From contig NZ_CAMKXG010000193.1 in NCBI RefSeq assembly GCF_946477055.1, forward strand, positions 1-6,706: 6,706 bases of DNA. The letters are read 5' to 3'. How positions within the stretch are numbered: the first letter of the stretch is position 1; each line of letters starts with the position of its first letter. The position numbers and the translations under genes were made by a program. The notes beneath the pieces were generated by a model. The model made no database searches. It was not told the DNA's origin and saw only the letters and a list, made by a program, of their open reading frames with translations. Origin of the DNA: Lonsdalea britannica (GTDB lineage Bacteria > Pseudomonadota > Gammaproteobacteria > Enterobacterales > Enterobacteriaceae). Shown here in pieces: positions 1 to 6,706 of this stretch.

Positions 1-35
1 TTCGTCGGCAGCGTCAGATGTGTATAAAGAGACAG
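1..35. other. Illumina Nextera (Tn5) adapter contamination at contig end
   Basis: Bases 2-35 match the Nextera read-1 transposase adapter: a 14-base primer part beginning TCGTCGGCAGCGTC (2-15), then the Tn5 mosaic end (16-35). The standard mosaic end is 19 bases with TATAAGAGACAG at its 3' side; here it reads TATAAAGAGACAG, one extra A, so the element is 20 bases. Base 1 would be the last base of an index or a stray base. This is library-construction sequence and not part of the genome. Genomic DNA begins at 36. The adapter supplies the false end (CLFIHI and stop) of the wzxE reading frame. Confidence 0.97.
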
Positions 36-586
36 GCAGGCACCAGTGCCAAACCGACCAGCGCGCCGTCATAACCGCCCAGCCAGAAACAAGCCAGATA
101 GGCTGCCAGTCCCACGATGCTTCCCACGATAATCGCCAGCGCATTGCCCCGCGCATGGCGATACCCTTTCAGGATCGCCAGAAACAGGTTGGCATAGGCA
201 ATCCCGACCTGAAGCAGCGCCAACGCGCGAATAACGGAGGCGAAGCGCGTTTCACCGAACAACGCTTCGGCTATCGGCGCCGCCGCCAGCCATAGCACCA
301 GCGCTAACGCCAGCGAAAACGCGGTAACCAGCGTGGTCGCCGTGCCTAACAGAGATCGTAGCTCCGCCGGACGCTGCTGGTATTCCGCGACGTATTTGGT
401 GACGCCGTTAAAAATACCCGCGCCCGCCAATACGCCCAGCACGGTAATCAGCTGGCGGTAATTCCCCGCCAGTCCTACGCCGCTGGGCCCGAAAGAGACG
501 GCCAGCAGCTTAACGACGACCAGCCCCACCCCGATTTTGATCAGCGTCGAGGCTGCCGTCCAGACCGATGCCTTGGCGAGCGACAT
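36..586 (-). CDS. wzxE: WzxE, ECA lipid III flippase (N-terminal part, 3' end cut by contig end)
   Basis: Inner-membrane flippase of the Wzx/MOP-like polysaccharide transporter family that moves undecaprenyl-linked ECA trisaccharide to the periplasmic face. The N-terminus MSLAKASVWTAASTL and the segment FGPSGVGLAGNYRQLITVLG closely match E. coli WzxE as I remember it. About 184 genuine residues are visible out of roughly 416 in E. coli. The protein is strongly hydrophobic, with likely membrane segments near residues 15-31, 45-60, 84-102, 117-138 and 150-168. The ATG at 586-584 lies one base after the wecE stop (TGA-T-ATG). The bases just upstream are pyrimidine-rich (CTTCTTCTCC) with no Shine-Dalgarno, so translation probably depends on coupling to wecE. 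The frame appears to close at base 14, but its last six residues come from adapter DNA. The gene is truncated by the assembly; nothing here suggests it is broken in the cell. Confidence 0.95.
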
Positions 587-587
587 A

Positions 588-1718
588 TCAGGAGAAGAAG
601 CTCAGCACCGTGCTGATGACGGTACGCTGATTCACGTTGCGCAGGTTATAAAACAGCGGCAGGCGCACCAGCCGTTCGCTCTCGCGGGTGGTGAAGCGGT
701 CGTCGCCGGAGAAACGCCCAAACTGCAGCCCTGCCGGGCTGCTGTGCAGCGGAATGTAGTGGAAGACGGACAAAATCTCGGCTTCTTTCATATAGCTGAT
801 GAAGTCGTTGCGCTGTTCGATATCGCGCAGCCGTAGATAAAACATGTGGGCGTTGTGTACGCAGTCAGCCGGGACTGTCGGTAGTTCCAGCTTCCCCGCC
901 GCTTCCAACGGACGGAACGCGGTATAATAGGCATCCCACAGACGCAGTCGACGCTCGTTGATGCGCTGCGCGGCTTCCAGCTGTCCCCACAGATAGGCCG
1001 CCTGAATATCCGCCATCAGGTAGCTGGAGCCCAAATCGCGCCAGGTATATTTATCAACCTGACCGCGGAAGAACTGGCTGCGGTTGGTGCCTTTCTCGCG
1101 AATGATTTCCGCACGGTCAATCAGCGCCGGGTCATTGATCAGCGTCGCCCCGCCTTCGCCGCCCGCCGTATAGTTCTTGGTTTCATGAAAGCTGAAGCAG
1201 CCGATATGGCCAATAGATCCCAGCGGGCGTCCCTTGTAGCGGGACATCACGCCCTGCGCGGCATCTTCTACCACGTACAGCCCGTGTTTCTGCGCCAATG
1301 CCATAATGGCATCCATTTCACACGCCACGCCGGCATAGTGCACCGGCACAATCACCCGGGTGCGGTCGGTGATCGCGGCTTCAATTTTGGTTTCATCAAT
1401 GTTCAGCGTATCCGGGCGGATATCGACATAGACAATGGTGGCGCCACGCAGCACGAAGGCGTTCGCCGTCGAGACGAACGTGTAGCTCGGCATAATGACT
1501 TCGTCGCCGAGCTGGATATCCAGCAACAGCGCCGCCATCTCCAGCGAGGCGGTGCAGGAAGGCGTGAGCAGCACTTTGGGACTGCCGGAATAGTGCTCGA
1601 GCCACTGCTGACAGCGACGGGTAAAGCCGCCGTCGCCGCATAGCTTGCCGCTGCGCATGGCGGCCTGCATGTATTCCAGCTCGGAGCCTACGATGGGCGG
1701 AGCATTGAATGGGATCAT
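588..1718 (-). CDS. wecE: WecE, TDP-4-oxo-6-deoxy-D-glucose aminotransferase
   Basis: PLP-dependent sugar aminotransferase (DegT/DnrJ/EryC1 family, also called RffA) that turns TDP-4-keto-6-deoxyglucose into TDP-4-amino-4,6-dideoxygalactose, using glutamate, in TDP-Fuc4NAc synthesis. At 376 residues it equals the E. coli length. The PLP-binding lysine is K181 in FHETKNYTAGGEGG, and D152 in VVEDAAQG should contact the cofactor ring nitrogen. The start is the ATG at 1718-1716 (MIPFNAPPIVG), which matches the family N-terminus. It has an AGGTG Shine-Dalgarno at 1728-1724, five bases away and overlapping the wecD stop. An in-frame ATG at 1802 would add 28 residues that lie inside wecD and have no family counterpart, so I rejected it. 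The gap to wecD is 4 bases. The substrate-making genes rffG and rffH are missing from the cluster. Confidence 0.97.
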   Translation of the reverse strand: MIPFNAPPIVGSELEYMQAAMRSGKLCGDGGFTRRCQQWLEHYSGSPKVLLTPSCTASLEMAALLLDIQLGDEVIMPSYTFVSTANAFVLRGATIVYVDIRPDTLNIDETKIEAAITDRTRVIVPVHYAGVACEMDAIMALAQKHGLYVVEDAAQGVMSRYKGRPLGSIGHIGCFSFHETKNYTAGGEGGATLINDPALIDRAEIIREKGTNRSQFFRGQVDKYTWRDLGSSYLMADIQAAYLWGQLEAAQRINERRLRLWDAYYTAFRPLEAAGKLELPTVPADCVHNAHMFYLRLRDIEQRNDFISYMKEAEILSVFHYIPLHSSPAGLQFGRFSGDDRFTTRESERLVRLPLFYNLRNVNQRTVISTVLSFFS

Positions 1719-1722
1719 ATCG

Positions 1723-2427
1723 TCACCTGTATAGCCAATGGGCTGTGCTGTCGATTCGCGCGCCGCGGCTGAGATAAAGCCGCAGCGCCGCCATATTGCC
1801 AAGTTGGGTCGCGACCCGTAAACGTCGAACGTCCTGCTGTCGGCACCACGTTTCCGCCGCCTGCATCAGGCGGCGTCCGATGCCGCGTCCGGTTTGTCCC
1901 GGCCACACTGCCAGTAAACCGATGCGTGCTTCCTGCTCCGGCAACTGTCGCAATGTCACCCACCCTTGCGGCCGATGATGCGCGTCTTCCAGCAGGAGAC
2001 AGACATCATCAAACGTCCCAAGCACCGCATTCTCCGTCCAGCGGGCATAAAATCGTCCACTGTCTCCTGGCGCATACCACGGCGTGCGGAAACGGCTCAG
2101 CGCAAACGTCGTCCGAGCCGCTTCGCACAGCGTGGGGATATCACTTTCCACGGCCCGACGTACGCCGTCGAACGCCTCGACATCCGGCTGTTCGGGCAAA
2201 GATACGCTCAGGTCGACCTCACTTTCCGCCAGGCGGAAGCCCAACGCAGCCAGTGCATCCGCCTGTGCGGTCGCATTCGTCGGGATTTTCGCCTGCACGA
2301 TGTCGTATTGCGCCATCGCCGCGGCATTGAGCACCGGCGCCGCGTCTGAAAACAGCAGCCTGCCGCTGGCGCGATGAAAGAACGCGCTTTCCCAGCTTAA
2401 AGGTTCCACAACGGCATGCAGCGGCAT
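1723..2427 (-). CDS. wecD: WecD, TDP-4-amino-4,6-dideoxygalactose N-acetyltransferase
   Basis: GNAT-family acetyltransferase (RffC) that transfers acetyl from acetyl-CoA to TDP-Fuc4N, giving TDP-Fuc4NAc, the donor of the third ECA sugar. It has 234 residues against 224 in E. coli. The family N-terminus (PLHAVVEPLSWESAFF), the block SRFRTPWYAPGDSGRFYARW at 111-130 and the C-terminus WLYR are all present. The GNAT acetyl-CoA loop is GQTGRGIGRRL at about 177-187, and Y218 in NMAALRLYL aligns with Tyr208, the proposed general acid of the E. coli enzyme. The extra length is partly in the acetyl-CoA loop, which is fuller here than the shortened E. coli one. The ATG at 2427-2425 has an AGGA site at 2439-2436, eight bases upstream, so the gene carries its own ribosome-binding site after the 44-base gap that follows wecC. 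Confidence 0.95.
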   Translation of the reverse strand: MPLHAVVEPLSWESAFFHRASGRLLFSDAAPVLNAAAMAQYDIVQAKIPTNATAQADALAALGFRLAESEVDLSVSLPEQPDVEAFDGVRRAVESDIPTLCEAARTTFALSRFRTPWYAPGDSGRFYARWTENAVLGTFDDVCLLLEDAHHRPQGWVTLRQLPEQEARIGLLAVWPGQTGRGIGRRLMQAAETWCRQQDVRRLRVATQLGNMAALRLYLSRGARIDSTAHWLYR

Positions 2428-2471
2428 AAACGGCGTCCTGTTATCGCAAAAAAGCGGTTATCGGCGGGCGG
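2428..2471 (-). other. wecC-wecD junction, where E. coli carries rffG and rffH
   Basis: Only 44 bases separate the wecC TAG from the wecD ATG. In E. coli K-12 this place holds two whole genes, rffG (TDP-glucose 4,6-dehydratase) and rffH (glucose-1-phosphate thymidylyltransferase). I see no remnant of either: the gap is too short, and both flanking proteins end and begin at their normal family termini. The gap contains a run of six T on the coding strand flanked by CGC and GCG, a repeated CGATAAC, and the wecD Shine-Dalgarno. The absence is seen directly. Whether it is ancestral, a later loss or an assembly error is inference. Confidence 0.85.
2440..2463. repeat. Short direct repeat gttatcg, 17-base period
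   Basis: The plus strand reads gttatcg at 2440-2446 and again at 2457-2463, with caaaaaagcg between them. On the coding strand these are two copies of CGATAAC inside the wecC-wecD gap. Seven-base repeats arise by chance fairly often, so a role is uncertain. It is recorded because it lies exactly where rffG and rffH are missing. Confidence 0.35.
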
Positions 2472-3734
2472 CTAGCGCCATACGCCTTTGGTATCCACCA
2501 CCCAACGTTGGCTGACCTGTTCAGGCGCAATCGCACGGAACGGGCGGTGATCGACCAGCATGACCAGCACATCGGCCTTTTGTAAGGCCGTGGCGCAATC
2601 CACCAGCGTTGCCGTCTCACGCAGAGAATCCGGCAGTTGCTGAATATTCGGTTCGACGAGCAGCGTTTCTCCCGTATGCCATTCGGCAATGCGGGTCGCG
2701 ACATCCAGCGCCGGGCTTTCGCGTAAATCGTCGATATCCGGTTTAAACGCCAGCCCGAAACAGGCGACGCGGAGCTCGCTCGGACGTTTGTCAGTGTTCA
2801 CTAACGCTTCGGCAACCGCGGCTTTCACCCGGTCCACGACCCACTGCGGCTTTGCGTCATTGACCAGACGGGCGGTATGAATCAGCCTCGCCAGTGCAGG
2901 ATTTTGCGCCACGATAAACCACGGGTCGACCGCGATGCAGTGACCGCCGACGCCCGGCCCCGGCTGCAGGATATTGACGCGCGGGTGGCGGTTTGCCAAT
3001 TGGATGAGTTCCCAAACGTCGATCTGTTGTTCATCGCAAATCAGCGACAGCTCGTTGGCGAAGGCGATGTTCACATCGCGAAAGCTGTTTTCCGTCAGCT
3101 TGCACATTTCGGCGGTTCTGGAGTTAGTAACTACACACTCACCTTCCAAAAAGAGGCGGTAAAGCTCACAGGCGCGTGCTGAGCAGGTCGGCGTCATCCC
3201 ACCGACAACGCGGTCATTTTTGATCAGTTCTACCATCACTTTCCCGGGCAGAACGCGCTCTGGGCAGTAGGCCACATTGATTTGCGCCTCTTCGCCGGCT
3301 TGCTGTGGGAAACTCAGGTCAGGGCGGGCCTGCGCCAGCCACTCGGCCATTTGTTCAGTCGTGCCGACCGGAGATGTCGACTCCAGAATGACCAGATTGC
3401 CGGGCACCAGCACGGGGGCGATAGACTCGACGGCAGCTTGAACGTAGCTCAGGTCCGGTTCGTGGTCGCCTTTGAACGGCGTCGGGACCGCGATAAGAAA
3501 GGCATCGGCGGGCACCGGTTGCTCGCAGGCGCGCAGATAGCCTTCGGCCACGGCCGTGCTGACGACCCGATCCAGATCCGGCTCGACAATGTGAATTTCG
3601 CCGCGATTGATGGTCGCCACAGCACGGCGATTCACATCAATCCCCACCACTTTATGCTGCCGCGATGCAAAAGCCGCGGCGGTGGGCAAACCGATATACC
3701 CCAAGCCAATGACTGAAATTGTATTAAAACTCAT
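2472..3734 (-). CDS. wecC: WecC, UDP-N-acetyl-D-mannosamine dehydrogenase
   Basis: NAD-dependent cytoplasmic enzyme (RffD) that oxidises C6 of UDP-ManNAc in two steps to give UDP-ManNAcA, donor of the second ECA sugar. At 420 residues it has the same length as the E. coli protein. It belongs to the UDP-glucose/GDP-mannose dehydrogenase family: an N-terminal NAD-binding Rossmann domain with GLGYIG at 10-15, a central domain with conserved K212 and N216 in [10 protein letters not shown], and the catalytic cysteine C266 in [15 protein letters not shown], followed by a C-terminal UDP-binding domain ending KGVWR. The ATG overlaps the wecB stop in ATGA (3734-3731), and AGGT at 3744-3741 lies six bases upstream, so it should be translated in step with wecB. 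No missing key residue was found. Confidence 0.98.
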   Translation of the reverse strand: MSFNTISVIGLGYIGLPTAAAFASRQHKVVGIDVNRRAVATINRGEIHIVEPDLDRVVSTAVAEGYLRACEQPVPADAFLIAVPTPFKGDHEPDLSYVQAAVESIAPVLVPGNLVILESTSPVGTTEQMAEWLAQARPDLSFPQQAGEEAQINVAYCPERVLPGKVMVELIKNDRVVGGMTPTCSARACELYRLFLEGECVVTNSRTAEMCKLTENSFRDVNIAFANELSLICDEQQIDVWELIQLANRHPRVNILQPGPGVGGHCIAVDPWFIVAQNPALARLIHTARLVNDAKPQWVVDRVKAAVAEALVNTDKRPSELRVACFGLAFKPDIDDLRESPALDVATRIAEWHTGETLLVEPNIQQLPDSLRETATLVDCATALQKADVLVMLVDHRPFRAIAPEQVSQRWVVDTKGVWR

Positions 3735-4861
3735 AACGTTACCTGATTTTCTTTTAATGCCGCGAGGATACGCTGGCTGGCGTGACCGTCGCCATAAGGG
3801 TTCTGCGCCTGACTCATGGCCTGGTAGGCTGACTCATCCGTCAGCAGCTCTGAGACGTTATTCAAAATCTTCGTCGCATCAGTGCCGACGAGCCGCACTA
3901 CGCCGGAGGCCAACGCCTCCGGTCGTTCGGTCGTGTCTCTCATGACCAGAACCGGCTTCCCGAGCGAAGGCGCTTCTTCCTGAATGCCGCCCGAATCCGT
4001 CAGAATCAGGTAAGCGCGGTTCATCAAATAGACGAACGGCAGGTAATTTTGTGGCGCTATCAGGAAAATATTGTCGATACCGCTGAGAATGCGGTTTACC
4101 GGCTCGCTGACGTTGGGGTTGAGATGCACCGGATACACAATCTGGACATCCGGATGACGTTGAGCGATGGCGGCCAGAGCGCTGCATATCCGTTCGAAAC
4201 CGCCGCCGAAACTTTCCCGACGGTGGCCCGTGACCAGAATCATTTTGCGCTGTTCGGATAAAAAGGCGTACTGCGCCTGTAGCGGCTGATTCAGTTTGGG
4301 ATCGCGGGCAATGAGGTCGCGAACCCAGAATAGCGCGTCGATCACCGTGTTGCCGGTCACGTTGATGGCGGCATCAGGCACGTTTTCTTTTAGCAGGTTC
4401 TGCCGGGCGCTGTCCGTGGGCGCAAAGTGGTACTGCGCCAGATGGCCGGTGAGCGTGCGATTCGCCTCTTCCGGCCAAGGCGCATAAATATCGCCCGTTC
4501 TCAGTCCCGCTTCCACATGCCCTACCGGAATGCGCTGGTAGAAGGCGGCCAGACTGGCCATCAACGTCGTCGTGGTGTCGCCGTGCACCAGCACCAAATC
4601 GGGACGGAAATCCTCTAAAACGGGTTTAAGCCCCGAAAGAATACGACAGGAGATCTCGCTGAGTCCCTGCCCCGGCTGCATGATATTGAGATCAAAATCG
4701 GGCTTGATACCAAACAGTTCCAGAACCTGATCCAGCATTTCCCGGTGCTGAGCCGTGACGCAGATTTTTGACTCGAAAAACGCATCCTGAGCCAATGCGT
4801 GAATCAATGGCGCCATTTTAATCGCTTCTGGGCGGGTGCCGAAAACAGTCAGGACTTTCAC
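3731..4861 (-). CDS. wecB: WecB, UDP-N-acetylglucosamine 2-epimerase (non-hydrolysing)
   Basis: Cytoplasmic epimerase (RffE) that interconverts UDP-GlcNAc and UDP-ManNAc, feeding WecC. It has 376 residues, the E. coli length, and the two-Rossmann-domain (GT-B-like) epimerase family pattern. Visible hallmarks are the N-terminal [13 protein letters not shown] with R10 and K15, and the catalytic set D95 (VHGDTTTT), E117 (HVEAGLRTG), E131 (WPEEANR) and H213 ([10 protein letters not shown]), all at the E. coli numbering. The late motif [20 protein letters not shown] (289-308) is the UDP-binding region. The start is GTG at 4861-4859, giving [11 protein letters not shown] as in the family. The only nearby ATG (4863-4861) is out of frame and followed at once by TGA. 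The Shine-Dalgarno is weak, AAGAG at 4874-4870. The gene ends in a 4-base overlap with wecC. Confidence 0.98.
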   Translation of the reverse strand: MKVLTVFGTRPEAIKMAPLIHALAQDAFFESKICVTAQHREMLDQVLELFGIKPDFDLNIMQPGQGLSEISCRILSGLKPVLEDFRPDLVLVHGDTTTTLMASLAAFYQRIPVGHVEAGLRTGDIYAPWPEEANRTLTGHLAQYHFAPTDSARQNLLKENVPDAAINVTGNTVIDALFWVRDLIARDPKLNQPLQAQYAFLSEQRKMILVTGHRRESFGGGFERICSALAAIAQRHPDVQIVYPVHLNPNVSEPVNRILSGIDNIFLIAPQNYLPFVYLMNRAYLILTDSGGIQEEAPSLGKPVLVMRDTTERPEALASGVVRLVGTDATKILNNVSELLTDESAYQAMSQAQNPYGDGHASQRILAALKENQVTL

Positions 4862-4875
4862 ATTCGATGCTCTTT
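4858..4875 (-). promoter_or_regulatory. wecB translation start: weak SD, GTG overlapped by an ATG-TGA minimal ORF
   Basis: The coding strand reads AAAGAGCATCGAATGTGAAA. GTG (4861-4859) opens wecB. The ATG at 4863-4861 shares its G with it and is followed by TGA (4860-4858), giving a one-codon frame. The AAGAG site lies about six bases before the ATG and eight before the GTG, so either could recruit a ribosome. Any effect on wecB expression is inference. Confidence 0.6.
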
Positions 4876-4915
4876 AGTCAGATAAAATAGGGCGTTCCGC
4901 CACAGGCAAGGCCGG
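4862..4915 (-). other. 54-base wzzE-wecB spacer, the largest gap in the operon fragment
   Basis: This spacer follows the wzzE TAA and precedes the wecB GTG. It contains a small perfect hairpin, GGCG-GAA-CGCC (4901-4891 on the coding strand), followed by CTATTTTAT, and then the weak wecB ribosome site. The stem is only four base pairs and the T run is short, so I do not call it a terminator. No -35/-10 pair stands out. Confidence 0.5.
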
Positions 4916-5959
4916 TTAGCGACGGCGCGCCAACGCCACGCCTGCGCCAATCACCAATCCCACGCTGCCCCACATTACCAGCAGCAGCAGGCGACGCGGG
5001 CTATCGCGTTTCACCGGCTCTTCCGGCGTGCGCAGATAGCGGTAGGTCTGAAATTGTTTTTCAACCACGGGCCCCACCAATAGCGTGTTCAGCAGCGCCC
5101 GATTGCGGTCGTAATCGCTGTCGTACTGCGGGCCACCGGCCTGCAAAAGCTCCAGCCGTGCTTGTAACATCGGCACGCCCAGCAGGAACAGTTCAGAGGG
5201 AGGCAGCTCGTTGGCAGGCGTCTCCGCCGCATTCTGGCGAATGCCCTGTTGGCGAGCGGCCTGCAAGGCCAGTTCGACAACGTGCAGCTCACGATCGTAG
5301 GCCGCTTTGGCAACCGATTCCTGCTGCTTGATCTGAGAACGCATGAAAACGGTACGAGCCGCCCAGGCGCCGTCGAGCGCCTCGTTAAGATGCGACGCCG
5401 CACGCTGGCTGGCGAAAGCAACATACTGTCGCAGCAGGACATTCGCATCCGCCGACGTTTCCGCCGTCAACTTCACGCTATCGTTGGTTTTTTTGGCTTC
5501 GTCATATGGCGTGAACTGAATCTGATTGACCAGTTCATCCAGCAATGCGGCGTCCGCTCTCGCGTCCCTTGTCTGACGGGCACGATAATAGGCAGACTGT
5601 AGCCAGAAATCACGTCGTGTATCGTACGCCGCGGTCTGCATCACAAACTCCGCATAGGCTTCCGCCGTGATGGGCGGTTGATCTGCGGGCGGGGTCGCAA
5701 AAGATTTGGCATCCAGGTTGCGCAGGAACTGCTGCTGCGAATAGAAACCGCCCAACATATTCACGGTAGGTTTATCCGTAATCGCCGTGGCGCTCCACTC
5801 CTGCGGCGCTAGCCAGGCATACAGCATCGCCAGAGCGGCAAACAGCACGACCGAACCGGCGATCCAGCGTTTTCCTCGCCAAAGCACCCGAAACAAGCCG
5901 CGGATATCCAGTTCATTATCCCACTGGTTGTGCCGGACAACATGATTCTCTGTACTCAT
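4916..5959 (-). CDS. wzzE: WzzE, ECA polysaccharide chain-length modulator
   Basis: Inner-membrane co-polymerase of the Wzz/PCP-1 family that sets the number of ECA trisaccharide repeats, acting with the polymerase WzyE, and needed for cyclic ECA in E. coli. It has 347 residues against about 348. Topology is typical: a short cytoplasmic N-terminus, TM1 at about 32-51, a large periplasmic domain rich in helices (long stretch near 195-240), then a proline-containing segment EEPVKRDSPRR (313-323) and TM2 at about 324-344 with a basic tail ARRR. Family blocks ELDIRGLFRVLW (16-27), PTVNMLGGFYSQQQFLRNLD (64-83) and FQTYRYLRTPEEPVKRDSPR (303-322) match E. coli WzzE. The ATG at 5959-5957 has GGGGA four bases upstream and lies 12 bases after wecA, so it belongs to the same transcript. 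Confidence 0.97.
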   Translation of the reverse strand: MSTENHVVRHNQWDNELDIRGLFRVLWRGKRWIAGSVVLFAALAMLYAWLAPQEWSATAITDKPTVNMLGGFYSQQQFLRNLDAKSFATPPADQPPITAEAYAEFVMQTAAYDTRRDFWLQSAYYRARQTRDARADAALLDELVNQIQFTPYDEAKKTNDSVKLTAETSADANVLLRQYVAFASQRAASHLNEALDGAWAARTVFMRSQIKQQESVAKAAYDRELHVVELALQAARQQGIRQNAAETPANELPPSELFLLGVPMLQARLELLQAGGPQYDSDYDRNRALLNTLLVGPVVEKQFQTYRYLRTPEEPVKRDSPRRLLLLVMWGSVGLVIGAGVALARRR

Positions 5960-5971
5960 TCTATCCCCAGA

Positions 5972-6706
5972 TTATCGTGGTTGAGAGTAAGACCGCTCGC
6001 GCAGCTGACGTTTTACCCGCTTCACAAAACGCGCAACCCGCCACGCGCGTTTCAGGCAGAAGCCGTAGAGGGAAAACATCAGCAGGAATAAGGCTAGCAT
6101 CAGCCATTCAGGAATAAAGGGAAGGAACTCCCCTGCCATGCCTATCGCCGCCAGCACGGCGGCTGACAACGTAATCAGCACAAATGCCTGACGAGAGGTG
6201 AAGCCTGCCCGCATGACCAGATGATGGATATGCTGACGATCCGCGGAAAACGGACTCATGCCTTTACGCAGACGGCGATACATAATGGCGACCATGTCCA
6301 TTAACGGGATAGCGATAATCCACAGCGCCGTCACCGGATTGATGGGATGCGCTTCTCCCTGCGTACTTTGCAACAGGAGCCAGATCGCCGTAAAGCCCAT
6401 CATGGTGCTGCCCGCATCGCCCATAAAAACTTTATATCGCCGGCCGAAAGCGCCGAGATTCAGGAGGATATAGGGTAAGGTCGCGGCAATCATCGAGAAA
6501 CTCCACAGCGCCAGGCTATGGTTCCCGCTGTGATACAGCAAAATGCCGATCGCGCCGAAAGAGACGCTGGACAATCCGCCCAACAGCCCATCGATACCGT
6601 CCACCATGTTGAACGCGTTTATCGCGGCCCAAACGGCGAATAGCGTCAGCAGATAGTTGAAAGGCCCGAGACTGAGATTCCAGTCACCGAAGATGTAACC
6701 CAGGTG
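5972..6706 (-). CDS. wecA: WecA, undecaprenyl-phosphate GlcNAc-1-phosphate transferase (5' end outside window)
   Basis: Polytopic inner-membrane enzyme (Rfe) that starts ECA synthesis by moving GlcNAc-1-phosphate from UDP-GlcNAc to undecaprenyl phosphate; in many species it also starts O-antigen. The frame stays open to base 6706. The first visible codons read HLGYIFGDWNLSLGPFNYLL, matching E. coli from about residue 121, so 244 residues are seen and roughly 120 are missing, including the metal-binding DD pair (D90, D91). Visible family signatures are FNMVDGIDGL (D156 and D159 in E. coli numbering), RRYKVFMGDAGST, and the substrate-binding basic loop MYRRLRKGMSPFS plus DRQHIHHL with the HIHH motif. 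Several hydrophobic segments fit the multi-pass topology. The ATG at 6607 is internal and is not the start. WecA is the first gene of the operon, and its promoter lies beyond the right edge. Confidence 0.97.
   Translation of the reverse strand, partial: HLGYIFGDWNLSLGPFNYLLTLFAVWAAINAFNMVDGIDGLLGGLSSVSFGAIGILLYHSGNHSLALWSFSMIAATLPYILLNLGAFGRRYKVFMGDAGSTMMGFTAIWLLLQSTQGEAHPINPVTALWIIAIPLMDMVAIMYRRLRKGMSPFSADRQHIHHLVMRAGFTSRQAFVLITLSAAVLAAIGMAGEFLPFIPEWLMLALFLLMFSLYGFCLKRAWRVARFVKRVKRQLRERSYSQPR

Noticed and set aside
1185..1643. Plus-strand open frames across the window, such as the 152-residue frame here and others at 3282-3716 and 1926-2349
   Set aside because: They lie antisense to clear wec genes, have low-complexity, arginine- and histidine-rich composition typical of antisense shadows of GC-rich genes, and lack recognisable domains.
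588..1802. Longer wecE starting at the ATG at 1802 (404 residues)
   Set aside because: The extra 28 residues are an out-of-frame reading of the wecD 3' end. The family N-terminus MIPFNAPP begins at 1718, with a good AGGTG site.
2445..2471. Possible terminator after wecC at the T6 run
   Set aside because: No stable GC stem of usual length directly precedes the T run, and wecD and wecE downstream need transcription. At most it is a weak attenuating structure.
4891..4901. Possible terminator hairpin between wzzE and wecB
   Set aside because: The stem is only four base pairs and is followed by CTATTTTAT rather than a firm T run. Termination inside this operon is not supported.
5972..6607. A short 211-residue wecA starting at the ATG at 6607
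   Set aside because: This methionine is inside the conserved AFNMVDGIDG motif, and the frame is open to the window edge with matching WecA residues.
36..6706. A previously undescribed system in the window
   Set aside because: Every substantial stretch is explained by known ECA genes, and the spacers are 54 bases or less, so there is no room for an unrecognised gene.

Overview
This window is most of an enterobacterial common antigen (ECA, wec/rff) biosynthesis operon from a member of the Enterobacterales. It reads entirely on the minus strand. The six proteins match, nearly residue for residue over long stretches, my memory of the E. coli K-12 proteins WecA, WzzE, WecB, WecC, WecD, WecE and WzxE, and they come in the same order. 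Base composition looks like mid-to-high 50s % GC by eye, somewhat above E. coli. I cannot name the genus from the sequence. A non-E. coli, non-Salmonella lineage of the order is likely, because identity is clearly below species level and one segment of the operon is missing.

Layout in transcription order (right to left): 3' two thirds of wecA (5972-6706, cut by the window's right edge); wzzE (4916-5959); wecB (3731-4861, GTG start); wecC (2472-3734, overlapping wecB by 4 bases); a 44-base gap; wecD (1723-2427); wecE (588-1718); the 5' part of wzxE (36-586), which stops at foreign sequence. Bases 2-35 are an Illumina Nextera transposase adapter with one extra A, so the last six apparent residues and the stop codon of the wzxE frame are artefacts.

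How the genes work together: WecA puts GlcNAc-1-phosphate on undecaprenyl phosphate. WecB and WecC make UDP-ManNAcA for the second sugar. WecE and WecD carry out the last two steps to TDP-Fuc4NAc, the third sugar. WzxE flips the finished lipid-linked trisaccharide across the inner membrane, and WzzE sets the polymer chain length. The expected downstream genes wecF, wzyE and wecG would lie left of base 36 but are not present.

The main biological oddity is that rffG and rffH, which sit between wecC and wecD in E. coli and make the TDP-4-keto-6-deoxyglucose used by WecE, are absent here. The cell would need rmlA/rmlB-type genes elsewhere. There are no RNA genes, mobile elements, CRISPR arrays or long gene-free stretches, and I see no previously undescribed system. 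The operon promoter would lie upstream of wecA, outside the window.
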